Assembly: GCA_016704895.1 (NCBI GenBank)
Contig: JADIZG010000002.1
Location: 1-64,000 of the forward strand
Length of the DNA: 64,000 nt
Source of the DNA: Betaproteobacteria bacterium
GTDB lineage: Bacteria; Pseudomonadota; Gammaproteobacteria; Burkholderiales; Casimicrobiaceae
Direction: 5' to 3'
This document shows positions 7,152 through 15,311 of this stretch, one piece after another (the stretch's first letter is position 1; each line of letters begins with the position of its first letter). Under the pieces are notes generated by a model that made no database searches, was not told the DNA's origin, and saw only the letters and a list, made by a program, of their open reading frames with translations. The position numbers and the translations under genes were made by a program.

Positions 7152-9227
7152 TCAGGCGGCGTCGCGCGGCCGGGTCGCACCGGCGTCCCCGCTGCCCGGG
7201 TCGAGCAGGATGCGCAGGCTTTCGCGCAGGCTCGGCTCGTCGGGCAGCCGCGCGATGCCCGCCTCCAGCACCTGCCGCGCGACCGCCCGGTCGCCGGCGC
7301 GGAACGCGAGCTCCGCGTAGCGGGTGATCGGCTCAGGATCGAACGGGTCGGCGATGTGCGCCTCGTTCCACATCGCGGCGCTCGCGGCGAAGTCGCCGCG
7401 CTTCGCCGCACCGACCGCTGCGCCGATGCGCGCACGCTGCGCGGCGCCAAGCCGTTCCCGGTCGTCGCGATAGCGTTCCCGGATCGTCGCCGAGTCCCTG
7501 GCCAGCCGCGGGTCGGCATCCGCGCGGCCGTGCGCGTGGATGCCGGACTGCGACAGGTAGGTCCGGTAGATCGCCGTGCACTGCGGGCTGTGGACGAAGC
7601 GCGTGAGCCGCGCCGCGGCGAGCCAGAAGTCCCAATCCTCGAAGAACTCGAGGCCCTCGTCGACGCGCAGGCCGCGCTCGCGCACGAGCGACGCGTCGAA
7701 CAGCGCGGCGTGCGGCGGGAAGAGGTTCTGCCTGCACAGCAGCAGGTGGCTGAACGGCGGCGCGTGGCCGCCCCAGCGATCGGCCTCGTTCACGCGCGCC
7801 TCCCAGTCGCTGTAGGCGAGGCGCGCGTCGGGATTCGCCGCGAGCGCCTGCGCGAGATGGGCGAGGTGGCCGGGCAGGATCAGGTCGTCGTCGTCGAGGA
7901 CGAGCAGGAGGTCGCCGCGCGCGGCGTCGAGCCCCGCGTTCGCCGCGAGCGAGCGGGGCAGGCGCCGGCCCGTGGACACGACGCGCACCGGCACGTCTCC
8001 CGCGGGTGGCGCGGCGAGGCCGCTCCCCGCGGCGTCGACGACGACCCATTCGGCGGGACGCAGCGACTGCGCCGCGACGCTCGCGCCGGCTTCCGCGAGG
8101 CAGTCGCGACCCAGCGTGCGCGTGATGACGGAGATGCGCGGAGGCTGCGCCCGCATCGCAGCGCGACCGGCGGCGTCCGCGCTCACCCCTTCGCTCCCCT
8201 GCCGGGCGGTCGCACGATCGACGATCGCGAGGTTCCGCAGCAGCGCCGGCTCGCCGGGCATGCGGGCGAGCGCCTCCGCGATCACCCGGCGCCCTTCGGC
8301 CCACGCACCGGCGGCGCACGCGGCCTCGGCCTCGCGCAGCACGGCGTCGACGTCGTAGGGATCGATGCGTCCGGCCTCGCGCCAGGCGGCGAGCGCGCGA
8401 TCGGCGTCGCCCGCGTTGCGCGCCGAGCGCGCCTCGGCCTTCAATTCGTCGACGCGACGCTGGTACCGGTCGCGCAGCGCGGCGAGACGCTGCGCGACCT
8501 TTTCCCGATCGCGAGCGATGCGCGGGTCCGCGGACGGCGACTCTTCCCCGGTTACGCCCGACTCCGACAGGTTCGCGCGGTAAACGGCGGTGATGCCGGG
8601 AACGCGGAGGAAGTCGGTGTGCCGGGCGACCTGGCGCCAGAAGTCCCAGTCCTCGAAGAAGTCGAGCGTCTCGTCGACCGCGCATCCGTGCTCGCGCACC
8701 AGTCGCGCCGAGAACAACGCCGCCATCGGCGGAAACAGGTTGTCCTTCGAGAGCAGCAGCGGCGAATACGGCACGTCGAACACGTGCGCACGCTTGCCGT
8801 CGGCGAGCCACATCTCGACGTCGGCGTAGTCGAGCAGATAGCCGGGCGCCGCGACGTCGGCGTACGCGATGCGGTGGCCCGGCTCCGCGGCGACGGCCTC
8901 GACCAGCCGCGCGACGTGTTCCGGCCGGATCAGGTCGTCGTCGTCGAAGAGCATCAGCCACTCGCCTCGCGCCGCCCGCATGCCGGCATTCGCGGCGGGG
9001 CCCCGCAACAGCCGCTCGCCGGTCGACACGACGCGCACCGGCACGTCGCCGGCCGCCGGCGGCACGAGGCCGGTCCCTGCCGCGTCGACGACCACCCACT
9101 CGAGCGGACGCCAGGTCTGCGCGGCGACGGCGGCCGCCGCCTCGGGAAGCGTCGACCGCCCCAGCGTGCGCGTGATGACCGACACGAGCGGGCGCGCGGG
9201 AGCCTCGCCCGGACCCGCCGCGGCCAT
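7152..9227 (-). CDS. Tandem-duplicated family 2 glycosyltransferase (two GT2-TPR units in one chain)
   Basis: 691 residues made of two homologous units. Unit 1 has ITRTLGR at residue 18 and DDDD at 95-98; unit 2 has ITRTLGR at 368 and DDDD at 445-448, exactly 350 residues later with no gap in between. Both share VVVDAAG, DVPVRVVSTG, NLFPP and FFEDWDFW, and each GT2 domain is followed by a TPR-like helical stretch. The start at 9227 is preceded by GGAGG (on the minus strand, GGAGGGATC then ATG). Both active-site motifs look intact, so the protein may add two sugars or act processively; this is inference. The 4761-5795 gene is a third, single copy. No signal peptide is visible. Confidence 0.88.
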   Translation of the reverse strand: MAAAGPGEAPARPLVSVITRTLGRSTLPEAAAAVAAQTWRPLEWVVVDAAGTGLVPPAAGDVPVRVVSTGERLLRGPAANAGMRAARGEWLMLFDDDDLIRPEHVARLVEAVAAEPGHRIAYADVAAPGYLLDYADVEMWLADGKRAHVFDVPYSPLLLSKDNLFPPMAALFSARLVREHGCAVDETLDFFEDWDFWRQVARHTDFLRVPGITAVYRANLSESGVTGEESPSADPRIARDREKVAQRLAALRDRYQRRVDELKAEARSARNAGDADRALAAWREAGRIDPYDVDAVLREAEAACAAGAWAEGRRVIAEALARMPGEPALLRNLAIVDRATARQGSEGVSADAAGRAAMRAQPPRISVITRTLGRDCLAEAGASVAAQSLRPAEWVVVDAAGSGLAAPPAGDVPVRVVSTGRRLPRSLAANAGLDAARGDLLLVLDDDDLILPGHLAHLAQALAANPDARLAYSDWEARVNEADRWGGHAPPFSHLLLCRQNLFPPHAALFDASLVRERGLRVDEGLEFFEDWDFWLAAARLTRFVHSPQCTAIYRTYLSQSGIHAHGRADADPRLARDSATIRERYRDDRERLGAAQRARIGAAVGAAKRGDFAASAAMWNEAHIADPFDPEPITRYAELAFRAGDRAVARQVLEAGIARLPDEPSLRESLRILLDPGSGDAGATRPRDAA

Positions 9228-9299
9228 GATCCCTCCGGCACGGATGTCGCTTGCGTCCCCGCGGAGGGTGTTGCGATCGCGGACGCGGCGGAGGCGCTC

Positions 9300-9954
9300 G
9301 CGCCGCGAACGCGGCGACAATGCGACGCGATGCGGCGACCATGTCGCGCGGATCATCGTGCGCGAACACCGCGCTTATCACCGCGACCGCATCGACGCCG
9401 GCGTCGACGAGCTCGCGGACGTTGTCGGCGTCGATGCCGCCGATCGCGACGATCGGCACGCCGAGCGCGCGCGCTCGCGGTACGAGGTCGAGCCCGGCGC
9501 GGCGCGCGCCCGGCTTGGTTCCCGACGCGAAGAAGCTTCCGAAGGCCACGTAGTCGGCGCCCTCCGCCACCGCGTCGACCGCGCGCGGCAGCGCGTCGTA
9601 GCAGGAGGCGCCGACGATCCGCGCCGGGCCGACGATCGCGCGTGCCGACGCGACGCCGCCATCCTCTTCGCCGACGTGCACGCCGTCCGCGCCGACGCGC
9701 TCGGCGAGCGCGGCGTCGTCGTTCACGATCGAGAGCGCGCCGCGCTCCCGGCACAGCGCGACGATCGCGCGCGCCTGCGCCTCGCGCAGCGCGGCGGACG
9801 CCGTCTTGTGCCGGTACTGGATCGCGCGCGCGCCGCCGTCGATCGCGGCCGCGCACTTCGCGACGAGCGCGGCGGTGTCGTCCACGTCGGGCGTCACCGC
9901 GTAGAGCCCCGCGAGCCGCGCGGTCCGCGCGGCGCGGTCGTCAGTGGCTGCCAC
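9300..9954 (-). CDS. thiE: Thiamine-phosphate synthase, 3' end without a stop
   Basis: A TIM-barrel ThiE sequence starts at GTG 9954: RLAGLYAVTPDVDDT, the substrate-binding QYRHKTA, IVNDDAALAERVGADGVHVGEED, then YVAFGSFFASGTKPGA and VPIVAIGGIDADN. The enzyme joins HMP-PP and thiazole phosphate to make thiamine phosphate. Its start overlaps the end of thiD by 14 nt, so the two are likely co-transcribed. Homology ends near 9300 (SRRIVAAFAARA), but this frame has no stop until 7333, deep inside the next gene. The normal stop has therefore been lost to an indel or the true end is nearby in another frame. The end coordinate is where homology stops, not a seen stop codon. Confidence 0.8.
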
Positions 9955-10822
9955 GGGCGTCGGCGGGGCGCGGCGGCTCCGCCTCGTCGTCGCCGCGCGC
10001 GTCGCTCTCCTCGCGCGCCCAGAACAGCCGGTCGGGCAGGAAGTGCCCCATCCCGGGCCGGTAGGCCTTGCGCAGCGCGTTCCACGTGTAGTCCTGCGCC
10101 TCGCGCACGGCATCGGAGAGCTCGAGGCCGTTCGCGAGCATCGCGGCGATCGCGGACGCCAGCGTGCAGCCGGCGCCGACGAAAGGGCCGGGGAGGCGCG
10201 CCCACGTGTCGGTGCGCACGACGCCGCCCTTGCCGTAGAGCGTGTTCACGATGTCGCGCGTCCCCTCGTGGGTGCCGGTCACGAGCACGAACTCGCAGCC
10301 GGCCGAGACGAGCCGCTCGGCGCAATCCGCGGCCGACGGATCCTCGTCGTCCTCCTGCTCGGCGAGCAGGCGGAGCTCGTGGCCGTTGGGCGTCGCGATC
10401 GTCGTCTGCGGGAGCAGGAGGTCGCGCAGCGCGTGCGTCATCGCGTCGGTCGCGTGCGTGTCGCCGCGCCCGGTCGACAGGACCGGGTCGAGGATCAGCG
10501 GCACGTCGGGATAGTCGGCGAGGATCTCGGCGATCGCGGCGATGTTCTCGACGCTGCCGAGCGCGCCGATCTTGAACGCGTCGACCGGCATGTCCTCGAG
10601 GAGGCAGCGCGCCTGGTCGGCCACCCATTCCGCCTCCAGCGGCAGCACGCTCTCGACGCCGGTCGTGTCCTGCACGGTGATCGCGGTGACGACCGACAGC
10701 GGATGGCAGCCCATGCTCGCGAGCGTGAGCAGGTCCGCCTGCATCCCGGTGGCGCCCGACGGATCGGAGGCCGCGAAGGTCAGCACCACGGGCGGGGCAC
10801 CGTGAACGGGTTCGTTCGACAT
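9941..10822 (-). CDS. thiD: Hydroxymethylpyrimidine/phosphomethylpyrimidine kinase
   Basis: 293 residues, ribokinase-like fold. It shows LTFAASDPSGATGMQADLLTL (HMP site), GCHPLSVVTAITVQDT, KIGALGS, DPVLSTGRGD and the anion-hole/catalytic segment near GPFVGAGCTLASAIAA. It phosphorylates HMP to HMP-P and then HMP-PP, which ThiE uses. In typical ThiD the anion-hole motif is GTGDxF or GTGCTLSA; here it reads GAGCTLAS, a mild variation. The last ~25 residues are a charged tail. It is followed by thiE with a 14-nt overlap. The start ATG at 10822 gives the expected N-terminus. Confidence 0.95.
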   Translation of the reverse strand: MSNEPVHGAPPVVLTFAASDPSGATGMQADLLTLASMGCHPLSVVTAITVQDTTGVESVLPLEAEWVADQARCLLEDMPVDAFKIGALGSVENIAAIAEILADYPDVPLILDPVLSTGRGDTHATDAMTHALRDLLLPQTTIATPNGHELRLLAEQEDDEDPSAADCAERLVSAGCEFVLVTGTHEGTRDIVNTLYGKGGVVRTDTWARLPGPFVGAGCTLASAIAAMLANGLELSDAVREAQDYTWNALRKAYRPGMGHFLPDRLFWAREESDARGDDEAEPPRPADARGSH

Positions 10823-10981
10823 CGTCGGTCGGCAGGGAGGGCGCGCGGTGCGCGCCGAGGCGGGATGCGCATCATGGTACCCGATGCGCGCGATCGGTCC
10901 GGTGTCGGGCTTACGCCGGCGGAGCCGGGACGGAAGCGGCCGGCCCGGCCGGTTTCTCCGGGCGGCAGGCGGGGTCCGGCG

Positions 10982-11536
10982 CTAGGCCACGCGGGGCGTG
11001 CACTCGAGGTACATGCTGATCGCCTCGTCGGGCTTGCGCAGGTCGATGCCGCGCATCGCCGGATGCCGGCTCTCCCCGTAGGCCGACACGACGGTATCGA
11101 GACCCGCGCGCGCCGCGATGCGCGTGAACGACTCGACGTCGTACTGCCATCGGCCCGCGAGCTTCATGCCGAGGTTGAGCACGTCGCCCGCGGTGCCGCT
11201 GGGCAGCGGAACGCCCACCGCCGTCGTCCAGAGGCGGATCAGGTGCTCCGGATCGTCGAGGTAGGTGCGCGCGAAGCGCCTCAGGTCCGGCGTCAGCACC
11301 CGCAGCGTGCCCGCCGGCTTCAGCATCCGGCGGCACTCCGCGAGGAAATACGCGAGCGCGTCGGGCTCGAGCTGCGCGACGAAGTCCTCGGTGAAGATCG
11401 CGTCGGCGCACCCGTCAGCGAAGGGCAGCGCGCGCGCGAGGTCGGCGACGACCTCCGGGCGACCCGCCGCGTCGAGATCCACGTTGATCCAGCCCGCGAG
11501 CGGATACGGGCCGGAACCGAAGTTGACGAGGGTCAT
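10982..11536 (-). CDS. Class I SAM-dependent methyltransferase (small, substrate unknown)
   Basis: 184 residues from ATG 11536. The N-terminal NFGSGPYPLAGWINVDLD matches the SAM-binding motif I region of the predicted methyltransferases that often accompany glycan genes. ADLARALPFADGCADAIFTEDF and LKPAGTLRVLTPDLRRFA are motifs II-IV of the Rossmann fold. No signal peptide is present, so it is cytoplasmic. It lies between thiD (same strand, 159 bp away) and rubredoxin (divergent), where related genomes as I recall them have no such gene. With the GT2 genes 2-6 kb away it may modify a sugar or small molecule, but that is a guess from context. An upstream start at 11584 is possible. Confidence 0.75.
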   Translation of the reverse strand: MTLVNFGSGPYPLAGWINVDLDAAGRPEVVADLARALPFADGCADAIFTEDFVAQLEPDALAYFLAECRRMLKPAGTLRVLTPDLRRFARTYLDDPEHLIRLWTTAVGVPLPSGTAGDVLNLGMKLAGRWQYDVESFTRIAARAGLDTVVSAYGESRHPAMRGIDLRKPDEAISMYLECTPRVA

Positions 11537-11586
11537 CGCGGGCGCCACGGATCGCGGGACGGGCGGGATGCCGCGCCTTCGCACCC

Positions 11587-11592
11587 TATAAT
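11587..11592 (+). promoter_or_regulatory. Candidate -10 box upstream of rubredoxin
   Basis: A perfect TATAAT in a very GC-rich context, 56 bp before the rubredoxin start. No good -35 hexamer is visible 16-18 bp upstream. In this genome similar A/T-rich hexamers precede several plus-strand genes, which makes the call plausible. Confidence 0.4.
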
Positions 11593-11647
11593 TCTGCCTC
11601 AGCCGGACGCATGCCGCGCCGGCAGCGCATCGTCACGGGGACCCGCG

Positions 11648-11812
11648 TTGAAAAAATACATGTGCCTGATCTGCGGCTTCATCTACGACGAGGCCGCGGG
11701 CCTTCCCGACGAGGACATTCCCGCGGGCACGAAATGGGAGGACGTTCCGCCGAACTGGACCTGCCCCGAGTGCGGCGCGCGGAAGGACGATTTCGAGATG
11801 GTCGAATTCTGA
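11648..11812 (+). CDS. Rubredoxin
   Basis: 54 residues starting at TTG 11648 (KKYMCLICGFIYDEAAGLP). Two CxxC knuckles, CLIC near the start and CPEC near the end, hold a single iron. The conserved aromatic core (YMC, WEDVPPNW) and the length are typical of electron-carrier rubredoxins. It carries electrons in the cytoplasm, for example to alkane hydroxylases or oxygen-detoxifying enzymes; the partner is not shown here. The TTG start is chosen because it gives the exact family N-terminus. It lies divergent from the methyltransferase and 12 bp upstream of the glyoxalase gene. Confidence 0.95.
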   Translation: MKKYMCLICGFIYDEAAGLPDEDIPAGTKWEDVPPNWTCPECGARKDDFEMVEF

Positions 11813-11824
11813 GGAACGATCGAC

Positions 11825-12205
11825 ATGCGCCTCCTCCACACGATGCTCCGCGTCGGCGACCTCGCCCGGTCGGTCGACTTCTACACGAACGTGCTCGGCA
11901 TGCGCGTGCTGCGCACGACCGACCGCCCCGACCAGAAGTACTCGCTCGCCTTCGTCGGGTACGGCGACGAGCGCGAGCACGCGGTGCTCGAGCTCACCTA
12001 CAACTACGGTGTCGAGCGCTACGAGCTCGGGACGGCCTACGGGCACGTCGCGATCGAGGTCGACGACGCAAAAGCGGCGTGCGAGGCGGTGCGCGCGAAG
12101 GGCGGCAAGGTCACGCGCGAGGCCGGCCCGGTCAAGGGCGGCACGACCGTCATCGCGTTCGTGGAGGACCCCGACGGCTACAAGATCGAGCTGATCCAGA
12201 GGTGA
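11825..12205 (+). CDS. gloA: Lactoylglutathione lyase (glyoxalase I)
   Basis: 126 residues, one vicinal-oxygen-chelate domain pair. It has the start RLLHTMLRVGDLARSVDFYT, the metal ligand region with LELTYNYGVERYELGTAYGHVAIEV (His and Glu ligands) and the end DPDGYKIELIQR, all typical of nickel-type GloA. It converts the hemithioacetal of methylglyoxal and glutathione to S-lactoylglutathione in the cytoplasm. It follows the rubredoxin gene by 12 bp and may share its transcript. A 31-bp inverted repeat follows directly downstream. Confidence 0.96.
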   Translation: MRLLHTMLRVGDLARSVDFYTNVLGMRVLRTTDRPDQKYSLAFVGYGDEREHAVLELTYNYGVERYELGTAYGHVAIEVDDAKAACEAVRAKGGKVTREAGPVKGGTTVIAFVEDPDGYKIELIQR

Positions 12206-12212
12206 CTTGCAT

Positions 12213-12305
12213 GTGAATTGGGGTCAGAGCTGTAACATTCGCCCGCACTGATATTCGGGGGCACCGCTTTCGTCGGCGAATGTTACAGCTCTGACCCCAA
12301 TTCAC
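12213..12305. repeat. Perfect 31-bp inverted repeat element (REP/MITE-like)
   Basis: The arms at 12213-12243 and 12275-12305 are exact reverse complements of 31 nt, beginning GTGAATTGGGGTCAGAGC, around a 31-nt centre. The GGGGTCAGA core is the type found in palindromic repeats linked to REP-associated IS200-like transposases; no such transposase is in this window. It fills the gap between gloA and the SCO gene, which converge here, so it may also act as a bidirectional transcription stop. The right end is followed by a further AATTCAC, a short direct repeat of the arm end. Confidence 0.85.
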
Positions 12306-12308
12306 AAT

Positions 12309-12911
12309 TCACGATGCGAGCAGCAGCCTGAGGTCGTGCGCGAGCACGTCGGGCGGCTGGCCATGGCCCTCGTAGACGCGCAGGCGCCCCGCCGGATCGA
12401 ACAGGAAGATGCCGGCCGAGTGGTCGACCGTGTAGGTCTCCGGCGTGCGGCCCGGCACCTTCTGGAAGATGATCCGGAACTCCTTCGCGACGGCCTCGGT
12501 CTGCGCCGCGTCGCCTCGCAGGCCGACGAAGCGGGGGTCGAACGCGGGCACGTACTGCTTCAGGAGCTCCGCGGTGTCGCGCTCCGGGTCGACCGTGACG
12601 AACACCCCCTGCACGCGGTCCGCGTCGGGGCCGAGCTGCTTCATCGCCTCGGCGAGCGTCGAGAGCGTCGTCGGGCAGACGTCCGGGCACTGCGTGTAGC
12701 CGAAGAACAGCACGACCGCCTTGCCGCGGTAGTCCGCCAGCGTGCGCGGCTTCCCGTCGACGTCGACGAGCGCGAAGTCGCGCCCGAACGCGCTGCCGGT
12801 GACGTCCGATCCCTTGAACTTCGGCGTTGCGGGACCGCAGGCCGAAAGCGCCAGCGCGGCCGCGAGCAGCGCGACGAGGACGCCGAACGTCCGGGCGGCC
12901 GGGAACCGCAT
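12309..12911 (-). CDS. SCO1/SenC-family copper chaperone for cytochrome oxidase
   Basis: 200 residues. The N-terminus is a lipoprotein signal (LLAAALALSACG, lipobox LSAC), so the mature protein is a periplasm-facing lipoprotein. The thioredoxin fold carries the copper motif CPDVC in FFGYTQCPDVCPTTLS and the conserved His in YTVDHSAGIFLFD. SCO proteins deliver copper to, or reduce, the CuA site of cytochrome oxidase subunit II. It is last in the assembly-gene series SURF1, membrane protein, ctaB, SCO. ATG 12911 is chosen because it puts a normal signal sequence first; ATG 12947 is an alternative. Confidence 0.93.
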   Translation of the reverse strand: MRFPAARTFGVLVALLAAALALSACGPATPKFKGSDVTGSAFGRDFALVDVDGKPRTLADYRGKAVVLFFGYTQCPDVCPTTLSTLAEAMKQLGPDADRVQGVFVTVDPERDTAELLKQYVPAFDPRFVGLRGDAAQTEAVAKEFRIIFQKVPGRTPETYTVDHSAGIFLFDPAGRLRVYEGHGQPPDVLAHDLRLLLAS

Positions 12912-12988
12912 CGGTGGCAGGGCAGGCGTGCGCGCGTAAAGGGGCATGGCGGGGAAGGCGGCTCGAGACGCTGCGCTCGGACTCGAAG

Positions 12989-13870
12989 TCAGCGCCAGTA
13001 GTGATCGACCAGCAGCGCCGAGAACAGCGCGGCCAGGTAGGCGATCGAGTAGGCGAACGTCCTGCGCGCCAGCGCGTCCGAGTAGCGGACGTACAGCGCG
13101 ATCGCGTAGGCGAGGAAGACCCCGCCCAGCACCAGCGCGCTCGCGAGGTAGAGGAGCCCGCTCATGCGGATCGCGTAGGGCAGCAGCGTCACCGCGACCA
13201 GCGCGAACGTGTAGAGCACGATCATCAGGCGCGTGTAGCGCGACCCGTGCGTGACCGGCAGCATCGGCAGGCCGGCGCGCGCGTAGTCGGCCGTGCGGTA
13301 GAGCGCGAGCGACCAGAAGTGCGGCGGCGTCCAGACGAAGATGATCAGGAACAGGATCAGCGCCTCGGGCGCGACCTCGTTGGTGACGGCCGCCCAGCCC
13401 AGCACCGGCGGCATCGCCCCGGAGGCGCCGCCGATCACGATGTTCTGCGGCGTCGCAGGCTTGAGCAGCACCGTGTAGATGACCGCGTAGCCGACGAAGG
13501 TCGCGAGCGTGAGCCACATCGTCAGCGCGTTGACCCACCGCCCGAGGATCAGGAGCCCGATGCCGCCGACGAGCGACGCGAACAGCAGCGTCTGCCGCGA
13601 CGTGAGCTCGCCGGCGGGCAGCGGACGCGCGCGCGTGCGCTGCATCTTCGCGTCGATCTTCTGCTCGACGAGGCAGTTGATCGCCGCGGCGGCGCCGGCG
13701 ACGAGCGCGATGCCGACCGTGGCGGCGAAGACGACCGTCGCGTTCGGGAGCCCGGGCACCGCGAGGAACATCCCGATCACCGCGCAGAACACGATGAGCG
13801 ACACCACGCGCGGCTTGGCGAGCGCGAGGAATTGCTTCAGCCGGGTTTCGGCAAGGGCGAGCGAGGTCAT
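12989..13870 (-). CDS. ctaB: Protoheme IX farnesyltransferase (heme O synthase)
   Basis: 293 residues, polytopic UbiA-family prenyltransferase. It has the N-terminal LALAKPRVVSLIVFCAVIGMF, the prenyl-diphosphate aspartate motif region NCLVEQKIDAKMQRTRARPLP (CtaB/Cox10 signature) and the second motif in WTPPHFWSLALYR. It farnesylates heme B to heme O in the inner membrane for use in heme-copper oxidase. It sits between the membrane assembly protein and SCO. The next enzyme, heme A synthase (ctaA), which normally neighbours ctaB, is not present: only 77 bp separate ctaB from the upstream gene. Confidence 0.97.
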   Translation of the reverse strand: MTSLALAETRLKQFLALAKPRVVSLIVFCAVIGMFLAVPGLPNATVVFAATVGIALVAGAAAAINCLVEQKIDAKMQRTRARPLPAGELTSRQTLLFASLVGGIGLLILGRWVNALTMWLTLATFVGYAVIYTVLLKPATPQNIVIGGASGAMPPVLGWAAVTNEVAPEALILFLIIFVWTPPHFWSLALYRTADYARAGLPMLPVTHGSRYTRLMIVLYTFALVAVTLLPYAIRMSGLLYLASALVLGGVFLAYAIALYVRYSDALARRTFAYSIAYLAALFSALLVDHYWR

Positions 13871-13947
13871 CGTAGGTTCCAGCCGGAGCGCGATTTTACC
13901 TCGTCGCCGCGCGCCGGCCCGGCCCTATCGCGGACATGGGAATCGGC

Positions 13948-14508
13948 TCATCCGATCCGTGACGCCTTGAGCAGCCGCGAGAGGTCCCGCGCGACACCGC
14001 GGACGTCGGGGTTCGACGGCCACGCGAGCACCTGGTTGCCGAGCGGGTCGACGAGGTAGATTGCGTCCGAGCCTCGGGGCATGCGATCGAGCGAGCGCGG
14101 ATCCGCCCGCACGACGGCAATGTCCGGATGCTCCCCGGTCCGCGCGGCGGACGGCGCGCCGTCGCCGGTCACGAGCCAGACCCGCGCGAGCCGCTCGTGC
14201 TCGCGCCCCTGCATCGTCCGCGCCTGGCGCGTCGCGTACAGCCGGGCCGCGCACGAGTCGTCGCACGCGGCCGGCGCCACGACCACGATCGTCCAGTGGC
14301 CCTTCTCGCCGTCGAGCGTCCACGCGGTGCCGTCGGCGCGCGTTCCGGCGAGCGGGGGCGCCGGCTGCGTCGGCAGGAGCTCGCCGTAGCTGGCCGGCTC
14401 GCGCGCCGGCATCAGGTAGTAGGCGGTGTACGACGCGACGAGCGGCGCCGCGCACACCGCGAGGATGAGCCACAGCGTGCGCGTGCTTCGCTTGCCCGGC
14501 GCGGCCAT
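13948..14508 (-). CDS. Cytochrome oxidase-cluster membrane-anchored thioredoxin-fold protein
   Basis: 186 residues. One N-terminal membrane anchor (TLWLILAVCAAPLVASYTAYY) is followed by a periplasmic domain with a SCO-like fold: WTLDGEKGHWTIVVVAPAACDDSC, a DAIYLVDPLGNQVLAW strand and the C-terminal helix. The CDDSC pair resembles a metal or redox CxxxC motif. Proteins like this are regularly found between SURF1 and ctaA/ctaB in betaproteobacterial oxidase clusters; the exact role is unknown. The ATG overlaps the SURF1 stop (ATGA), so the two are translationally coupled. Confidence 0.85.
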   Translation of the reverse strand: MAAPGKRSTRTLWLILAVCAAPLVASYTAYYLMPAREPASYGELLPTQPAPPLAGTRADGTAWTLDGEKGHWTIVVVAPAACDDSCAARLYATRQARTMQGREHERLARVWLVTGDGAPSAARTGEHPDIAVVRADPRSLDRMPRGSDAIYLVDPLGNQVLAWPSNPDVRGVARDLSRLLKASRIG

Positions 14509-15263
14509 CAGCGCCGCCTCCGCCCGCGCATCGCGCGGCGCACCGCGAAGCCGATCCACAGCCCGGCCGCGAGCGCGGCGAACGCGTACCACTGCATCAT
14601 GTAGACGCGGTGCGTGTCGACGCCGGTGTCCGGCGCGGCCCACGCCCGGACGAGGCCGTCGGCGGGCGCGCCGGCGGCGTCCTGCTCGACGACGACCGGC
14701 AGCAGCGGCAATCCGCTGGCCGCCGCGATGCGCGCCGGGTCGAGGTTCTGCCAGACGCGGCCGGCGCTCGCGCCGCCGTCCAGCTCGACGTAGCGCGCCG
14801 GTGGCACGGCGATGCGGCCGTCGACGGTCGCCCTGCCGGCGGGCGCCGCGACGTCGGGCACGCGCGTGGCGCCGGCGGCGGCGATCCAGCCGCGGTCGAC
14901 CAGCACGACGCGGCCGTCGCGAAGCGCGAGCGGCGTGACGACGTGGAATCCCGCGCGCCCGCCCTGCACCTTGTTGTCGATCAGCACCTGGGCGCCGCCG
15001 CGCCAGTCGCCGGTCGTGGTTACGCGGCGGTAGCGCCACGGCGACCAGTCGTCGGTGCGCGGCAGCGGCACGGCGGGAAGCGCAGCGGCGGCGTCGAGCG
15101 CGGCACGCGCGGCCTCCTTCGCATGCATGCGGTCGCGCTGCCAGTTGCCGGCCGCGACGAACAACGCGATCGCCGCGACGGTCGCGGCGGCGACGACCGC
15201 GCGCCACGCCGGCGACGTGCGCCTGTCGTCCCGGGCCTCGCGCGTCTCGAGGGTCGCCGTCAT
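14508..15263 (-). CDS. SURF1-family cytochrome oxidase assembly protein
   Basis: 251 residues. There are two membrane segments, VVAAATVAAIALFVAAGNWQ near the N-terminus and YAFAALAAGLWIGFA near the C-terminus, around a periplasmic domain. Characteristic SURF1 elements are GNWQ...R, the WRYRRVTTTGDW region, DRGWI in VVLVDRGWIAAAG and the C-terminal VYMMQWYAFA. SURF1 assists heme A insertion into oxidase subunit I. Start ATG 15263 (TATLETREAR) is preferred over longer options because upstream sequence is acidic and unlike the family. It overlaps the next gene by ATGA. Confidence 0.94.
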   Translation of the reverse strand: MTATLETREARDDRRTSPAWRAVVAAATVAAIALFVAAGNWQRDRMHAKEAARAALDAAAALPAVPLPRTDDWSPWRYRRVTTTGDWRGGAQVLIDNKVQGGRAGFHVVTPLALRDGRVVLVDRGWIAAAGATRVPDVAAPAGRATVDGRIAVPPARYVELDGGASAGRVWQNLDPARIAAASGLPLLPVVVEQDAAGAPADGLVRAWAAPDTGVDTHRVYMMQWYAFAALAAGLWIGFAVRRAMRGRRRR

Positions 15264-15311
15264 CGGGAGTGCTAGACTCGCCACGCGCCGCATTCGCGCC
15301 CCTGCGGGTTC

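Noticed and set aside
7110..10064. 984-codon plus-strand frame opposite the GT2 and thiE genes
   Set aside because: Shadow of well-supported minus-strand genes, with no recognisable domain and Arg-rich low-complexity sequence.
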